Of a DNA stretch of 64,000 bases, positions 1 to 8,721 are shown one piece after another. Both the position numbers and the translations under genes were made by a program. Position 1 is the stretch's first letter; every line of letters begins with the position of its first letter. Source of the DNA: Cryobacterium sp. GrIS_2_6 (GTDB taxonomy: Bacteria > Actinomycetota > Actinomycetes > Actinomycetales > Microbacteriaceae); the NCBI RefSeq assembly GCF_035984545.1, contig NZ_JAXCHP010000001.1, positions 3,534,001 to 3,598,000 of the forward strand, written 5' to 3'. The notes under the pieces were generated by a model that worked only from the letters and a program-made list of their open reading frames with translations, had not been told where the DNA came from and did no database searches.

Positions 1-1
1 C

Positions 2-97
2 CGCTTCCTGCTCGTCGACCAGAACCCGGAGTCGATCCAGGTGATGCGCACCCGGTTCGCAACCCTGACAGAGGTCGAATTCCTCGACGCTTCCTAG
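2..97 (+). CDS. C-terminal end of an unidentified protein, possibly a DNA methyltransferase
   Basis: The reading frame is open from the window edge and ends in TAG at 95-97, giving 31 residues that begin RFLLVDQNPESIQVM. An LVDxNPxSIxVM tail of this kind resembles the C-terminus of actinobacterial site-specific DNA methyltransferases (DNA modification methylases), but this is recognition from a short tail only. The start and any catalytic motif lie outside the window. The following 112 bases up to the next gene hold no feature I can support. Confidence 0.3.
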   Translation, partial: RFLLVDQNPESIQVMRTRFATLTEVEFLDAS

Positions 98-209
98 CGG
101 GGCAGCACCCTACGAGCCGCCGACCGTCGCCGTTCCTGCCGGGCGTCGCCGGTGTGCCGTCGATTCTCGGCGGGAACGGCGATTCCGGGCAATCTGGAAG
201 ACTGGACGG

Positions 210-1133
210 ATGAGACTCCGCATCTTCACAGAACCCCAGCAGGGCGCCAGCTACGACGACATCCTCGCGGTCGCGCAGGCCACAGAGGCGCTCGGGTTCG
301 ATGGGTTCTTCCGCTCAGACCACTACCTGGTCATGGGCGACGGCGGCGGGCTGCCCGGACCGACGGATGCCTGGACGACGCTCGCCGGACTTGCCCGCGA
401 GACCAGCCGCATCCGCCTGGGCACCCTCGTCTCCTCGGTGACCTACCGGGCGCCGGGAATCCTCGCGATCCAGGTCGCCCAGGTCGACCAGATGTCGGGC
501 GGCCGGGTCGAGCTCGGGCTCGGCACAGGCTGGTTCGAGAAGGAGCACCTCGCCTACGGGATCCCGTTCCCGGCCAAACGCTTCGGCATGCTCGAGGAGC
601 AGCTCGAAATCGTCACCGGGCTCTGGGAGACCCCGATCGATGACCGGTACAACTTCACCGGCGAGCATTACGCCCTCGTCGATTCTCCCGCCCTCCCGAA
701 ACCCGCCCAGCGGCGGGTTCCCGTGATCGTCGGCGGCGGCGGGGCGAAACGCACCCCTGCCCTCGCGGCCCGCTTCGCGACCGAGTTCAACCTGCCGTTC
801 CCCGAGTTCGCCGATATCTCCGGCAAGTTCGCCGGCGTGCGGGCGGCATGTGCGACGATCGGGCGGGACCCGGGGGAGTTGCACTATTCCGTGGCGCTCA
901 TCGCGGTGACCGGGCGCGATGAGACCGAGTTCGCACGCCGGGCCGCTGCGGTCGGCCGGGAGCCCGCCGAGCTGCGCGAGCACGGCCTCGCCGGTACCGC
1001 CGCGGAGGTCGTCGACCGTCTCGGCGCCCTCGCCGACGCGGGCGTCGACACGGTCTACCTCCAGATCATGGACCTCGCCGACCTGGACCACCTCGACTTC
1101 ATCGCCCGCGAGGTCGCACCCCAGCTTCCCTGA
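210..1133 (+). CDS. LLM-class (F420-dependent type) oxidoreductase
   Basis: Luciferase-like monooxygenase superfamily protein of 307 residues, a cytoplasmic TIM-barrel flavin/F420 oxidoreductase. Visible hallmarks are the N-terminal strand MRLRIFTEPQQG, the GFDGFFRSDHY segment near residue 30, SGGRVELGLGTGWFEKEH around residues 95-115 (the cofactor-phosphate region of the family) and VPVIVGGGGAKRTPALAARFA around residue 170. The C-terminus GLAGTAAEVVDRLGALADAGVDTVYLQ is the usual closing barrel segment. Family members such as those from mycobacteria use coenzyme F420, but the actual cofactor and substrate are not shown by sequence. The ATG at 210 has no strong Shine-Dalgarno, and the gene stands alone, convergent with the LacI gene downstream. 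Confidence 0.8.
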   Translation: MRLRIFTEPQQGASYDDILAVAQATEALGFDGFFRSDHYLVMGDGGGLPGPTDAWTTLAGLARETSRIRLGTLVSSVTYRAPGILAIQVAQVDQMSGGRVELGLGTGWFEKEHLAYGIPFPAKRFGMLEEQLEIVTGLWETPIDDRYNFTGEHYALVDSPALPKPAQRRVPVIVGGGGAKRTPALAARFATEFNLPFPEFADISGKFAGVRAACATIGRDPGELHYSVALIAVTGRDETEFARRAAAVGREPAELREHGLAGTAAEVVDRLGALADAGVDTVYLQIMDLADLDHLDFIAREVAPQLP

Positions 1134-1180
1134 GCGGTCGAGCGCGCGCAGGCGCGGCGGGGCGGATGCCGCGGAGCGGG

Positions 1181-2209
1181 TCAGGCGGACTCGCGCAGCA
1201 CCAGGCTGGTCGGCATGATGTTGCGGTGCGGCACGGTCTCGTCATCCGCGAGCAGGCGCAGGAGCAGGTCCGCCATCGCGAAGCCCATCTCCTTCGACGG
1301 CTGGCTCACGGTGGTCATCCCGATCGGCCCCGAGGTGGCCGCCGGGCTGTCGTCGTATGCGACCACCGCGATGTCCCTGGGTACGGCCCGGCCCTGCTCG
1401 GCGAGGACGCCGAGCGCGCCGGTCGCCATCAGGTCGCTCGCAACGAAGAGGGCGTCGATGTCCGGGCAGCGCTCGAGCAGGCGGCGGGTGGCCCCCGCGG
1501 CCCCGGAGGCCGTGAAGTCGGCGTGCTCGACGGCATCCGTCGCGATGCCCGCGTTCTCGAGCACCCGGCGGAACCCGGTGAGGCGGTCGATGCCTGCCGG
1601 CATGTCGACGGGCCCGGTGATCGTGCCGATCCGGCGCCTGCCGATGTCGACAAGGTGCTGGACGCCGCTCATGGAGCCCGCGATGTTGTCGACGTCGACG
1701 AAGTAGTTGTTCGCGCCGGAGTCGTTGGTGGGGCGCCCACCGAAGACGACCGGCATCGTGGATTCGAGGTCGGCGACGAAGTTGTCCCCGGTGTGGTGCG
1801 AGATGACGAGTGCCCCGTCGACGTTTCCTGCGCGCAGGTAGCGCATGGTCTTGTGACGCGGGTCGGTCGAGGCGACCAGAAGGTTGAGCGTGTAGTCGCT
1901 CTCGTCGAGGCGCTGGGTGATGCCCTGCACGACGGCGGCGAAGTAGGGATCGCCGAAGAACTTCGTCATGTCTTCCGGTACGACGAGGGCGACCGACTGG
2001 GTCTGCCGACTGGCAAGCGAGCGGGCAGCGCGGTTGGGCACGTAATTGAGCCGTTCGATCGCGGCCGTGACCGACACGACGACCTCCGGCCGTACCTTGG
2101 GCGACCCGTTGACGACGCGGCTCACGGTGGCGCGGGATACCCCGGCCTCGGCCGCCACCATTTCGAGCGTCGGCTGCGGCGGACGCGCGTTGCGGACTCC
2201 CGATGTCAT
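1181..2209 (-). CDS. LacI-family transcriptional regulator of the adjacent sugar importer
   Basis: A 342-residue LacI-family repressor. The N-terminal helix-turn-helix reads PTLEMVAAEAGVSRATVSRVVNG (about residues 13-36), followed by the hinge helix YVPNRAARSLASRQT (about 56-70) and a periplasmic-binding-protein-like effector domain (VALVVPE..., DGALVISHHTG, IGTITGPVDMPAGIDRLTGFR, DALFVASDLMATGALGVL). It is divergent from the sugar ABC importer, and the intervening 305 bases carry two identical CG-centred palindromes of the classic LacI type (2366-2401), so it very probably represses that operon and responds to its sugar. The sugar is not predictable from sequence. The ATG at 2209 gives the normal family N-terminus. 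Confidence 0.9.
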   Translation of the reverse strand: MTSGVRNARPPQPTLEMVAAEAGVSRATVSRVVNGSPKVRPEVVVSVTAAIERLNYVPNRAARSLASRQTQSVALVVPEDMTKFFGDPYFAAVVQGITQRLDESDYTLNLLVASTDPRHKTMRYLRAGNVDGALVISHHTGDNFVADLESTMPVVFGGRPTNDSGANNYFVDVDNIAGSMSGVQHLVDIGRRRIGTITGPVDMPAGIDRLTGFRRVLENAGIATDAVEHADFTASGAAGATRRLLERCPDIDALFVASDLMATGALGVLAEQGRAVPRDIAVVAYDDSPAATSGPIGMTTVSQPSKEMGFAMADLLLRLLADDETVPHRNIMPTSLVLRESA

Positions 2210-2323
2210 GGGGTCATTCTATTTGGATGCGCGCGGCGCGCTGGCACACCGGAGCCGGAGCGCCTTCCCGAGGCGTGCGCGGGGCGCTCCGCAGGGTCGC
2301 GACCGAATGGGTTTCGTGTCGCC

Positions 2324-2353
2324 TTGACAAGGGATCGGTGGGTGACTTAGTGT
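2324..2353 (+). promoter_or_regulatory. Promoter of the sugar ABC importer operon
   Basis: A perfect -35 box TTGACA (2324-2329) is followed after 18 bases by TAGTGT (2348-2353), a TAnnnT -10 element typical of actinobacteria. The transcription start would fall just before the first LacI operator, so bound repressor would block initiation or early elongation. The rest of the 2210-2514 gap is a long leader with a CA-rich stretch (about 2458-2503) and no gene. Confidence 0.65.
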
Positions 2354-2365
2354 TGCGTTGATCAG

Positions 2366-2401
2366 TGAGAGCGCTCTCATATCAAAATGAGAGCGCTCTC
2401 A
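2366..2401. promoter_or_regulatory. Twin LacI-type operators
   Basis: Two identical 14-bp perfect palindromes TGAGAGCGCTCTCA occupy 2366-2379 and 2388-2401. Both are centred on the CG step characteristic of LacI-family sites. Their centres are 22 bp apart, about two helical turns, so two repressor dimers would sit on the same DNA face. They lie immediately downstream of the -10 box and between the lacI-type gene and the operon it is inferred to control. Confidence 0.85.
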
Positions 2402-2514
2402 CAACCCGTTGGGTTGGTGCCTCTCCCTGAGAGCCACCCGCCAGGCGCCGGTCGCTTGCAGCACACATTTCTGGCATTACACACACGCACAAACACGCAC
2501 ACAAAGGAGTGACA

Positions 2515-3846
2515 GTGAAGTTCTCACGACGCACCAAGGTTGGGGCAGCAGTAGCCTGCGCCGCATCCTTCGCCCTCATTGCGACGGGCTGTTCATCGGC
2601 AGGAACCGGCACCTCAGCCAGTGCCGCACCGGTCGAACTGACCGTCACGACGTTCGGCACCATGGGCATGGATGCTCTCTACGCCCAGTACGAGGCCTCG
2701 CACCCCGGCATCACCATCAAGGCCAACAACATCGACACCGGTGGCAATGCCCAGACGGATGCCTTCACCAAGATCGCGGCAGGCAGCGGCCTCTCCGACG
2801 TCCTCGCCGTCGAGGAAGGCTGGCTGGGCGCGATTCAGAACGTCTCGAGCCAGTTCACCGACCTCAAGGCTTACGGTGCAGATGCGGTCAAGGACCGTTG
2901 GGTTTCGTGGAAGGTCGACCAGGCCACCGACAAGGACGGCCGCATCATCGGATACGGCACGGACATCGGCCCGGAGGGTATCTGCTACAACAGCAAGGCC
3001 TTCGCAGCAGCCGGTCTCCCGACCGACCGCGCCGCGGTCGCCACCCTGCTCGGAGGCAGCGGCTCCACCTGGGACAAGTACTTCGCGGTGGGCGAGCAGT
3101 ACCAGAAGGCAACCGGCAAGGCGTGGTTCGACCAGTCCGGCTTCATCTGGAACTCGATGGTCAACCAGCTCCCCGAGGGCTATTACACCAAGGACGGCAA
3201 GCTCAACGTCGAGAACAACGCAGACCTGAAGTCCGCGTGGACGAAGCTCGCCGCCGCCAACGCGGCCGGCCTCTCCGCCAAGCAGACCCAGTGGGACTGG
3301 AACAAGGGCACGTCGTTCACCGACGGCACCTTCGCGACCTTCATGTGCCCGGGCTGGATGCTCGGAGTCGTCCAGGGCCAGGTCAAGACCGCAGGCGGCG
3401 ACGCCACCGGCGCGACGGCCGGCTGGGACTTCGCCGACGTCTTCCCCGGAGGAGCGGCCAACTGGGGCGGTTCGTTCCTGACCGTTCCGACGCAGTCGAA
3501 GCACCCGAAGGAAGCCGCTGAACTGGCCACCTGGCTGACCGACGCCAAGCAGGAAGTCACTGAATTCCAGGCGGCAGGTGCGTTCCCGAGCGTCACGGCC
3601 GCCCAGACCGATCCTGCACTCGCTGCGGGGACCGGCATCTCGGCCTTCTTCAACGACGCGCCGATCGCATCCATCCTGAGCAAGCGCGCCGACGGCGTGA
3701 AGGCCCAGTACAAGGGACCGGATGACTCCACGATCCAGGAGAAGGTCTTCGGACCGTCCACGATCTCCCTCGATCAGGGCGTGTCAGGCGACAAGGCCTG
3801 GACCGACGCCATGACGCTGTTCAACCAGCTGATCGTCAACAAGTAG
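2515..3846 (+). CDS. Sugar ABC transporter substrate-binding lipoprotein
   Basis: Family 1 extracellular solute-binding protein of about 443 residues, the ligand receptor of the importer encoded by the next two genes. The signal sequence has basic residues (KFSRRTK), a hydrophobic core and the lipobox IATGC, so the mature protein should be anchored to the outer face of the membrane by a diacylglyceryl cysteine near residue 25. The mature part starts VELTVTTFGTMGMDALYAQYEASHPGI, standard for this family. I choose GTG 2515 because AAGGAG (2504-2509) lies five bases upstream. The GTG at 2509 overlaps that ribosome-binding site and is unlikely. The gene is followed by a strong intercistronic hairpin and the permease genes. 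Confidence 0.88.
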   Translation: MKFSRRTKVGAAVACAASFALIATGCSSAGTGTSASAAPVELTVTTFGTMGMDALYAQYEASHPGITIKANNIDTGGNAQTDAFTKIAAGSGLSDVLAVEEGWLGAIQNVSSQFTDLKAYGADAVKDRWVSWKVDQATDKDGRIIGYGTDIGPEGICYNSKAFAAAGLPTDRAAVATLLGGSGSTWDKYFAVGEQYQKATGKAWFDQSGFIWNSMVNQLPEGYYTKDGKLNVENNADLKSAWTKLAAANAAGLSAKQTQWDWNKGTSFTDGTFATFMCPGWMLGVVQGQVKTAGGDATGATAGWDFADVFPGGAANWGGSFLTVPTQSKHPKEAAELATWLTDAKQEVTEFQAAGAFPSVTAAQTDPALAAGTGISAFFNDAPIASILSKRADGVKAQYKGPDDSTIQEKVFGPSTISLDQGVSGDKAWTDAMTLFNQLIVNK

Positions 3847-3867
3847 GCACGTAGCCAGCATCCGCTT

Positions 3868-3910
3868 GCCGGGCCCTCCCACGCCGTACTCCGGCGCAGG
3901 AGGGCCCGGC
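3868..3910 (+). terminator. Intercistronic GC-rich hairpin after the binding-protein gene
   Basis: A perfect 12-bp stem (3868-3879 with 3899-3910) encloses a 19-base loop and is followed by only two T residues. It sits between the binding-protein stop and the permease start, so it probably acts as an mRNA-stabilising or partial-termination element that keeps binding protein in excess over permease, as known for malE-malF type operons. The permease ATG follows by four bases, so the hairpin may also limit permease translation. Confidence 0.6.
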
Positions 3911-3914
3911 TTGA

Positions 3915-5057
3915 ATGCAGAAAGCCACCATGACACTCACACGTGAACCAGAACTCAGCAGCCCGCCGCGGCCCGATCGCCCCGGCCGCAAGAGCGCCCT
4001 CACCTACAAGCACCGGCTCAGCCGCCTGGACGTGAAGCTCTCGCCCTACCTGTACATCTCGCCGTTCTTCGTGCTCTTCGGCCTCGTCGGTCTGTTCCCG
4101 CTGGTGTACACCTTCGTGGTGTCGCTCAACCACTGGAACCTGCTGAGCGGCCCGGGGGAGTGGATCGGGTTCGACAACTACGTCGCCGAGCTGAACGACC
4201 CGCTGTTCTGGAACTCGCTGTTCAACACGATGAGCATCTTCCTGCTCTCGAGCATCCCGCAGCTGATCGCCGCGACCTTCATCGCCGCGGTTCTGGACCA
4301 GAACCTGCGGGCCAAGACCTTCTGGCGCATGAGCGTCCTGATCCCGTACGTGGTGACTCCGGTCGCCGTCGCCCTGATCTTCTCGAACATGTTCAGCGAG
4401 CAGAACGGCATGATCAACCACCTCCTCAGCTTCGTCGGCGTCGATCCGGTCATGTGGAAGACGGATGTCTTCCCCAGTCACATCGCGATCGCCAGCATGG
4501 TGAACTGGCGCTGGACCGGGTACAACGCCCTCATCCTCCTCGCCGCCATGCAGTCGGTTCCGCGCGACATTCACGAATCGGCAGCCCTCGACGGGGCCGG
4601 ATTCTTCCGCCGGTTCTTCTCCATCACGCTGCCGAGCATCCGCCCGACCATGATCTTCGTGATCATCACCGCCACCATCGGCGGCCTGCAGATCTTCACG
4701 GAGCCTCGCCTTTACGACGCGACGAGCTCAACGCCGGGCGGTGCCCACCGGCAATTCCAGACCACCGTTCTGTATCTGTGGGAGATGGCCTTCCAGCGGC
4801 AGAACTTCGGTAAGGCCTCGGCCGTCGCTTTCATCCTGTTCATCATCATCGTGGCGTTCGGCGTCCTGAACTTCCTGATTTCGCAGCGCATCGCCACCAC
4901 TGATTCCCGCACGGACGTCAAGACCGCGAAACGGGTGCTGCGGCGCAAGGCCGCGGCCGACCGGGAGGCTGCCCCGGCGGCATCCGCGGCGGGCGAGCCC
5001 GTTGATTCCCCTCCATCCAGCACGCTCCCCACCGGCGCGAAGGAGCCCAGATCATGA
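3915..5057 (+). CDS. Sugar ABC transporter permease (MalF-type)
   Basis: Integral membrane subunit of about 380 residues, first of the two permeases of the CUT1-type importer. A cytoplasmic basic N-terminus precedes six hydrophobic segments (first one SPFFVLFGLVGLFPLVYTFVVSL near residue 50). The EAA loop that contacts the ATPase is visible as HESAALDGAGFFRRFFSITLPSIRP around residues 219-243. The C-terminal tail is long, charged and alanine-rich. ATG 3915 directly follows the intercistronic hairpin. ATG 3930 (MTLTREPE) is a reasonable alternative. The stop codon overlaps the next start. No ATPase gene lies in the operon, so a shared ATPase such as an MsmK/MsiK type encoded elsewhere must be assumed. 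Confidence 0.88.
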   Translation: MQKATMTLTREPELSSPPRPDRPGRKSALTYKHRLSRLDVKLSPYLYISPFFVLFGLVGLFPLVYTFVVSLNHWNLLSGPGEWIGFDNYVAELNDPLFWNSLFNTMSIFLLSSIPQLIAATFIAAVLDQNLRAKTFWRMSVLIPYVVTPVAVALIFSNMFSEQNGMINHLLSFVGVDPVMWKTDVFPSHIAIASMVNWRWTGYNALILLAAMQSVPRDIHESAALDGAGFFRRFFSITLPSIRPTMIFVIITATIGGLQIFTEPRLYDATSSTPGGAHRQFQTTVLYLWEMAFQRQNFGKASAVAFILFIIIVAFGVLNFLISQRIATTDSRTDVKTAKRVLRRKAAADREAAPAASAAGEPVDSPPSSTLPTGAKEPRS

Positions 5058-5983
5058 CCGGCACACTCACCCCAACTCCCACCGAGCCGGTTCGGCCGGC
5101 CCGGCCCGTCAAGCCCCGCGCCGATAAGAACCCCGCCGGGCGGATGAAGGGCCACAAGGGCCTGGGGATCGACCGACGACCCGGTTTCCTCACGTACGGC
5201 ATTCTGTTCGCCCTGTTCCTTGGCGGGGCCTATCCGCTCTGGTGGTCCGTCGTCGTGGGGTCCAGCCCGTCTTCCGTGCTGAGCCAGGAATGGCCGCCGC
5301 TCCTTCCCGGTGGTCAGTTCTGGATCAACGTGGCTGCCGTCTTCGACACGATCCCGTTCTGGCAGGCCCTGCTCAACAGCGTCGTGGTGTCGACGATCAT
5401 CACGGTCTCGGTGGTCTCGTTCTCCACGCTCGCCGGCTACGCCTTTGCGAAGCTGCGCTTCCGCGGCAGCAACGGACTGATGGTCTTCGTCGTCGCGACC
5501 ATGGCGATCCCCACCCAGCTCGGGATCATTCCGCTGTTCATCCTGATGCGACAGTTCGGCTGGACCGGTACCGTCGGTGCCATCATCATCCCGACCCTCG
5601 TCACCGCGTTCGGCGTGTTCTTCATGCGGCAGTACCTCGTCGACGTCATCCCCGACGAGCTCATCGAGGCAGCCCGTGTCGACGGTGCGAACATGATCAC
5701 CACCTTCTGGAACGTCGCGGTGCCCGCGGCACGACCGGCGATGGCGATCCTCTCGCTGTTCACCTTCATGATGGCCTGGACGGACTTCCTCTGGCCGATG
5801 ATCGTGTCCCCGCAGAACCCGACACTCCAGGTCGCGCTCAGCCAGCTCCAGTCCGCCAAGTACGTGGACTACTCCGTCGTGCTCGCCGGCGCCGTGCTCG
5901 CGACTCTGCCCCTGCTGATCCTGTTCGTGCTGGCGGGCAGGCAGCTCATCTCCGGCATCATGGCGGGCGCCGTCAAGGGCTGA
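5054..5983 (+). CDS. Sugar ABC transporter permease (MalG-type)
   Basis: Second permease of the importer, 309 residues. It is translationally coupled to the first by an ATGA overlap. After a proline- and lysine-rich cytoplasmic N-terminus come six membrane segments, with LTYGILFALFLGGAYPLWWSVVVGSS as the first. The EAA loop reads ELIEAARVDGANMITTFWNVAVPAARPAM (about residues 203-231). The C-terminus ends LISGIMAGAVKG, the usual end for this family. Together with the lipoprotein it forms the pore of a CUT1 carbohydrate importer in the plasma membrane. Transcription is expected to follow from the LacI-controlled promoter and to stop at the inverted repeat downstream. Confidence 0.9.
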   Translation: MTGTLTPTPTEPVRPARPVKPRADKNPAGRMKGHKGLGIDRRPGFLTYGILFALFLGGAYPLWWSVVVGSSPSSVLSQEWPPLLPGGQFWINVAAVFDTIPFWQALLNSVVVSTIITVSVVSFSTLAGYAFAKLRFRGSNGLMVFVVATMAIPTQLGIIPLFILMRQFGWTGTVGAIIIPTLVTAFGVFFMRQYLVDVIPDELIEAARVDGANMITTFWNVAVPAARPAMAILSLFTFMMAWTDFLWPMIVSPQNPTLQVALSQLQSAKYVDYSVVLAGAVLATLPLLILFVLAGRQLISGIMAGAVKG

Positions 5984-6001
5984 TCGCTCCTCGATCTGAA
6001 A

Positions 6002-6062
6002 CGCGAAAGCGGGTGAATCGTCGTTCTCGAACATTGAGAACGACGATTCACCCGCTTTCGCG
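6002..6062. terminator. Long perfect inverted repeat, copy 1 (bidirectional terminator-like)
   Basis: A 27-bp perfect stem (6002-6028 paired with 6036-6062) with a 7-base loop lies between two converging genes. The same arm sequence (CGCGAAAGCGGGTGAAT core) recurs at 14837-14897 in the same kind of convergent position. Function as a two-way transcription terminator is inferred from position and structure. The stem is unusually long and conserved for a mere terminator, so it may also be a dispersed palindromic repeat. Confidence 0.7.
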
Positions 6063-6076
6063 GCCAGTGGCGGGCG

Positions 6077-6757
6077 TCAGGCGAGGGCGGCGACCGCGGA
6101 AGGAACAGGCGTGCGGCCGGAGACCAGGTAGAGGGTTTCGAGGGCGCCGGAGCCCGAGACGATGAGCGCGGCGAGCACCGCCGCGACGTCCGCACGCGGA
6201 ATTGTGCCGCGTACCTCCGGGATCCCCGGACCGGTGTGCTCGAGGGTCACGAGCCCGGTCGCAGGATCGTCGGTGAGACCGGCCGGGCGCACGATCGTCC
6301 AGGCGAGGTCCCGGCGCACGAGGTCCTCTTCCGCGGCGAGCTTGGCGCGGAGGTAGGCCACGAAGTCCGCGGGCACTCCGGCCGGCTCGGCGTCGTCGCG
6401 CACGAGGTCGGCCCCGGTCGAGGAGACCTGCACGAACCGGCGCACACCCGCGGTCTCCGCCGCATCGGCCAGCAGAACTGATGCCCCCAGGTCGACGCTC
6501 GTCTTGCGTGCGTCGCCGCTGCCCCCGCCTGCGCCCGCGGCGAAGACGGCCACGTCGGCCCCGGACAGAACCTCCGCGAGGTCGGCGGGAGTCGTCGACT
6601 CGAGATCGAGCACGACCGGGGTCGCGCCGTCGGTGCGGAGGTCGTCCGCCTGGTTCGGGTTCCGGATCAGTCCGATCACCTCATGGCCATCAGCCGTGAG
6701 GTCCCGGGTCAGAAGCCGGGCGATCTTTCCGTGTCCACCTGCAATTACAATACGCAT
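6077..6757 (-). CDS. NAD(P)-binding NmrA/SDR-like protein
   Basis: An atypical short-chain dehydrogenase-like protein of 226 residues. The N-terminus MRIVIAGGHGKIARLLTRDL carries the GxxGxIxxxL dinucleotide fold typical of NmrA-like and YwnB-like proteins. ADVAVFAAGAGGGS (near 68-81) and VRRFVQVSSTGADL (near 104-117) follow the same Rossmann fold. AWTIVRPAGLTDDP (about 155-168) is the conserved motif of this group. No catalytic YxxxK is evident, so it could be a dinucleotide sensor or a reductase, and no substrate can be assigned. The gene sits head-to-tail after the DHA2 exporter gene on the same strand, 67 bases downstream. Confidence 0.8.
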   Translation of the reverse strand: MRIVIAGGHGKIARLLTRDLTADGHEVIGLIRNPNQADDLRTDGATPVVLDLESTTPADLAEVLSGADVAVFAAGAGGGSGDARKTSVDLGASVLLADAAETAGVRRFVQVSSTGADLVRDDAEPAGVPADFVAYLRAKLAAEEDLVRRDLAWTIVRPAGLTDDPATGLVTLEHTGPGIPEVRGTIPRADVAAVLAALIVSGSGALETLYLVSGRTPVPSAVAALA

Positions 6758-6824
6758 CTCAAGGACAACGCCGCCGGGCGCTCCCGAATTCCCCCGCCCG
6801 GCATCCGCCCGTCGAACGACCGTG

Positions 6825-8618
6825 TCAGGCGCGGCCGGGGCGCTCGAATTCGTCGGTGTCGAGCCCCGGCTCGACGAGGGCGCCCATCGTGTCGGCGGCG
6901 TGCTGCGCGATCATGGCCTCGGAGGCCCGCTCGGTTGCCTTCGCCGCGGCGTGCTCGTCGGCCGCTTCCTGCATGGCGCTCGTCTTGCGGAGCGGATCGA
7001 CCTTGAGGAAGAGGCTCAGCACGAAGGCGATCAGCACAACGACGAGGCTCACCCAGAACACCGTGACGGTGGCGTCGTTGAAGCCGACGAGGAACGGTTG
7101 CGAGAGCCGCGGATCCGCCGCGTTCAGGAACGAGGTGTCCCCGTCGAGGGCCGTTCCGAGCCCGGCCGGGTTCTGCAACAGCGCCAGGATGCCGGCGTTG
7201 GCGGGGTCGGCGAGCACAGCGGGATCGGCGGCGGCCGCCTTGACGCCTGCGACGATCGTCGGATTGCCGAATGCCGCGCCGAGGGTGTCCGGGATGCGGG
7301 TGAAGAGCACCGAAAACAGCACGGCGGTGCCGAGCGTGCCACCGATCTGACGGAAGAACGTCGAAGCGGATGTCGCAACGCCGATGTCCCGCGGTCCCAC
7401 CGAGTTCTGGCTCGCGATGGTCAGCGTTTGCATGAGCTGGCCCAGACCGAGACCCACGAGGAGCATGCCCGACATCATGAACCAGACCGGCTTGTCCGCG
7501 GTCGCAAAGGTGAAGAGGAAGAATCCGCCGGCCATGAACGCGGTGCCGAGCGTGGGAAAGACGCGGTACTTGCCGGTGCGTGCGATGACCTGGCCGCTCA
7601 CGATCGAAGAGATCATCAGGCCGAGGATCATCGGGAGCATCATGAAGCCGCTCTCGGTCGGGGTGGCACCGTTGACGAGCTGCAGGTAGAGCGGGACGGT
7701 CATCATCGCGCCGAACATTCCGAAGCCGACGAAAACTCCGAGCACGGTCGCCATCGAGAACGTCGCCGACCGGAAGAGCTTGAGCGGAATGAGCGCGTCG
7801 TCCCCCATCAACCGCTCGGCCACGATGAACAGGATGATGCCGAGCACGCCGGTCACGTAGCAGGCGACCGAGGTGAATGCCCACCAGCCCCAGGTGCGGC
7901 CCTGTTCGGCGACGAGCAGCAGCGGCACGGCTGCGACGATGACCGTGACCGCACCCCACCAGTCGATCCGTACGGGACGCTTGAAGTGCGGGATGTGCAG
8001 GAAGCGGATCACGATGATGAGCGCGACGATGCCGATCGGGATGTTGATCAGGAACACCCACCGCCAGCCGGTGATGCCGAGGATCGTCGTCGCCCCCGAG
8101 AGGACGCCGCCGATGAGCGGGCCGATCACGCTCGAAATGCCGAAGACGGCGAGGAAATAGCCCTGGTACTTGGCGCGCTCCCGCGGTGCGAGCATGTCGC
8201 CCATGATCGTGAGCGGCAGGGCCATCAGGCCGCCGGCGCCGAGGCCCTGGATGGCCCGGAACACCGCGAGCTCATACATCGAGTGCGACATCCCGGCAAG
8301 CAGGGACCCGATCAGGAACACGGTGATCGCGATCAGGAACAGCGGCCGGCGCCCGAAGATGTCACTGAGTTTTCCGTAGATCGGCGTGCTGATGCACGAG
8401 ACGATGAGGTACGCGGTCGTCACCCAGGCCTGCAGCGACATTCCGTCGAGGTCGTCGGCAATGGTGCGCATCGACGTCCCGACGATGGTCTGGTCGAGAG
8501 CCGACAGGAACATCCCCGCCATCAGGCCGAAGATGACGAACAGGATCTGCCGGTGCGACATCAGGGGGGCGGAGGCGGGCGAGGAGGCGGGAGCGGGAGG
8601 AGTTTGCATCGTCTGCAA
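6825..8618 (-). CDS. DHA2-family MFS multidrug exporter
   Basis: Proton-coupled drug exporter of the 14-TM DHA2 (EmrB/QacA) group, 597 residues. The first membrane segment contains SALDQTIVGTSMRTIADDL, the DHA2 motif with the membrane-embedded Asp. Motif A GKLSDIFGRRPLF follows TM2, and motif C-like GPLIGGVLSG lies in TM5. The central insert and the long extracellular loop near VGFNDATVTVFW fit the family, and the tail is acidic and cytoplasmic. The frame can begin at TTG 8618 or ATG 8609. Neither has a clear ribosome-binding site. A TTTGCA-N5-TGCAAA palindrome (8603-8619) covers both and could be an operator, but this is weak. The substrate is unknown. Confidence 0.88.
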   Translation of the reverse strand: MQTMQTPPAPASSPASAPLMSHRQILFVIFGLMAGMFLSALDQTIVGTSMRTIADDLDGMSLQAWVTTAYLIVSCISTPIYGKLSDIFGRRPLFLIAITVFLIGSLLAGMSHSMYELAVFRAIQGLGAGGLMALPLTIMGDMLAPRERAKYQGYFLAVFGISSVIGPLIGGVLSGATTILGITGWRWVFLINIPIGIVALIIVIRFLHIPHFKRPVRIDWWGAVTVIVAAVPLLLVAEQGRTWGWWAFTSVACYVTGVLGIILFIVAERLMGDDALIPLKLFRSATFSMATVLGVFVGFGMFGAMMTVPLYLQLVNGATPTESGFMMLPMILGLMISSIVSGQVIARTGKYRVFPTLGTAFMAGGFFLFTFATADKPVWFMMSGMLLVGLGLGQLMQTLTIASQNSVGPRDIGVATSASTFFRQIGGTLGTAVLFSVLFTRIPDTLGAAFGNPTIVAGVKAAAADPAVLADPANAGILALLQNPAGLGTALDGDTSFLNAADPRLSQPFLVGFNDATVTVFWVSLVVVLIAFVLSLFLKVDPLRKTSAMQEAADEHAAAKATERASEAMIAQHAADTMGALVEPGLDTDEFERPGRA

Positions 8619-8721
8619 AGTTACACGACGGGCAGGGAATCATCAACAGATTCTCGGACACCGGTCCCGGCCGTTGGGGGTGTTGCGGCACGCTCGTGGG
8701 ACGAGTCCCGGGACTAGGCTC

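Noticed and set aside
2509..2514. GTG 2509 as start of the binding protein
   Set aside because: It overlaps the AAGGAG ribosome-binding site. GTG 2515 has the correct spacing.
2402..2514. Riboswitch in the leader of the sugar operon
   Set aside because: The leader is CA-rich and shows no conserved aptamer motif. Control by twin LacI operators is sufficient.
8603..8619. TTTGCA-N5-TGCAAA palindrome at the DHA2 start as an operator
   Set aside because: Short arms, no second copy and no regulator gene adjacent; could be chance.
6504..8717. A 737-codon open frame on the plus strand
   Set aside because: It is antisense to the DHA2 exporter, which has clear membrane segments and motifs. The frame encodes low-complexity Arg/Glu/His-rich sequence typical of GC-rich shadow frames.
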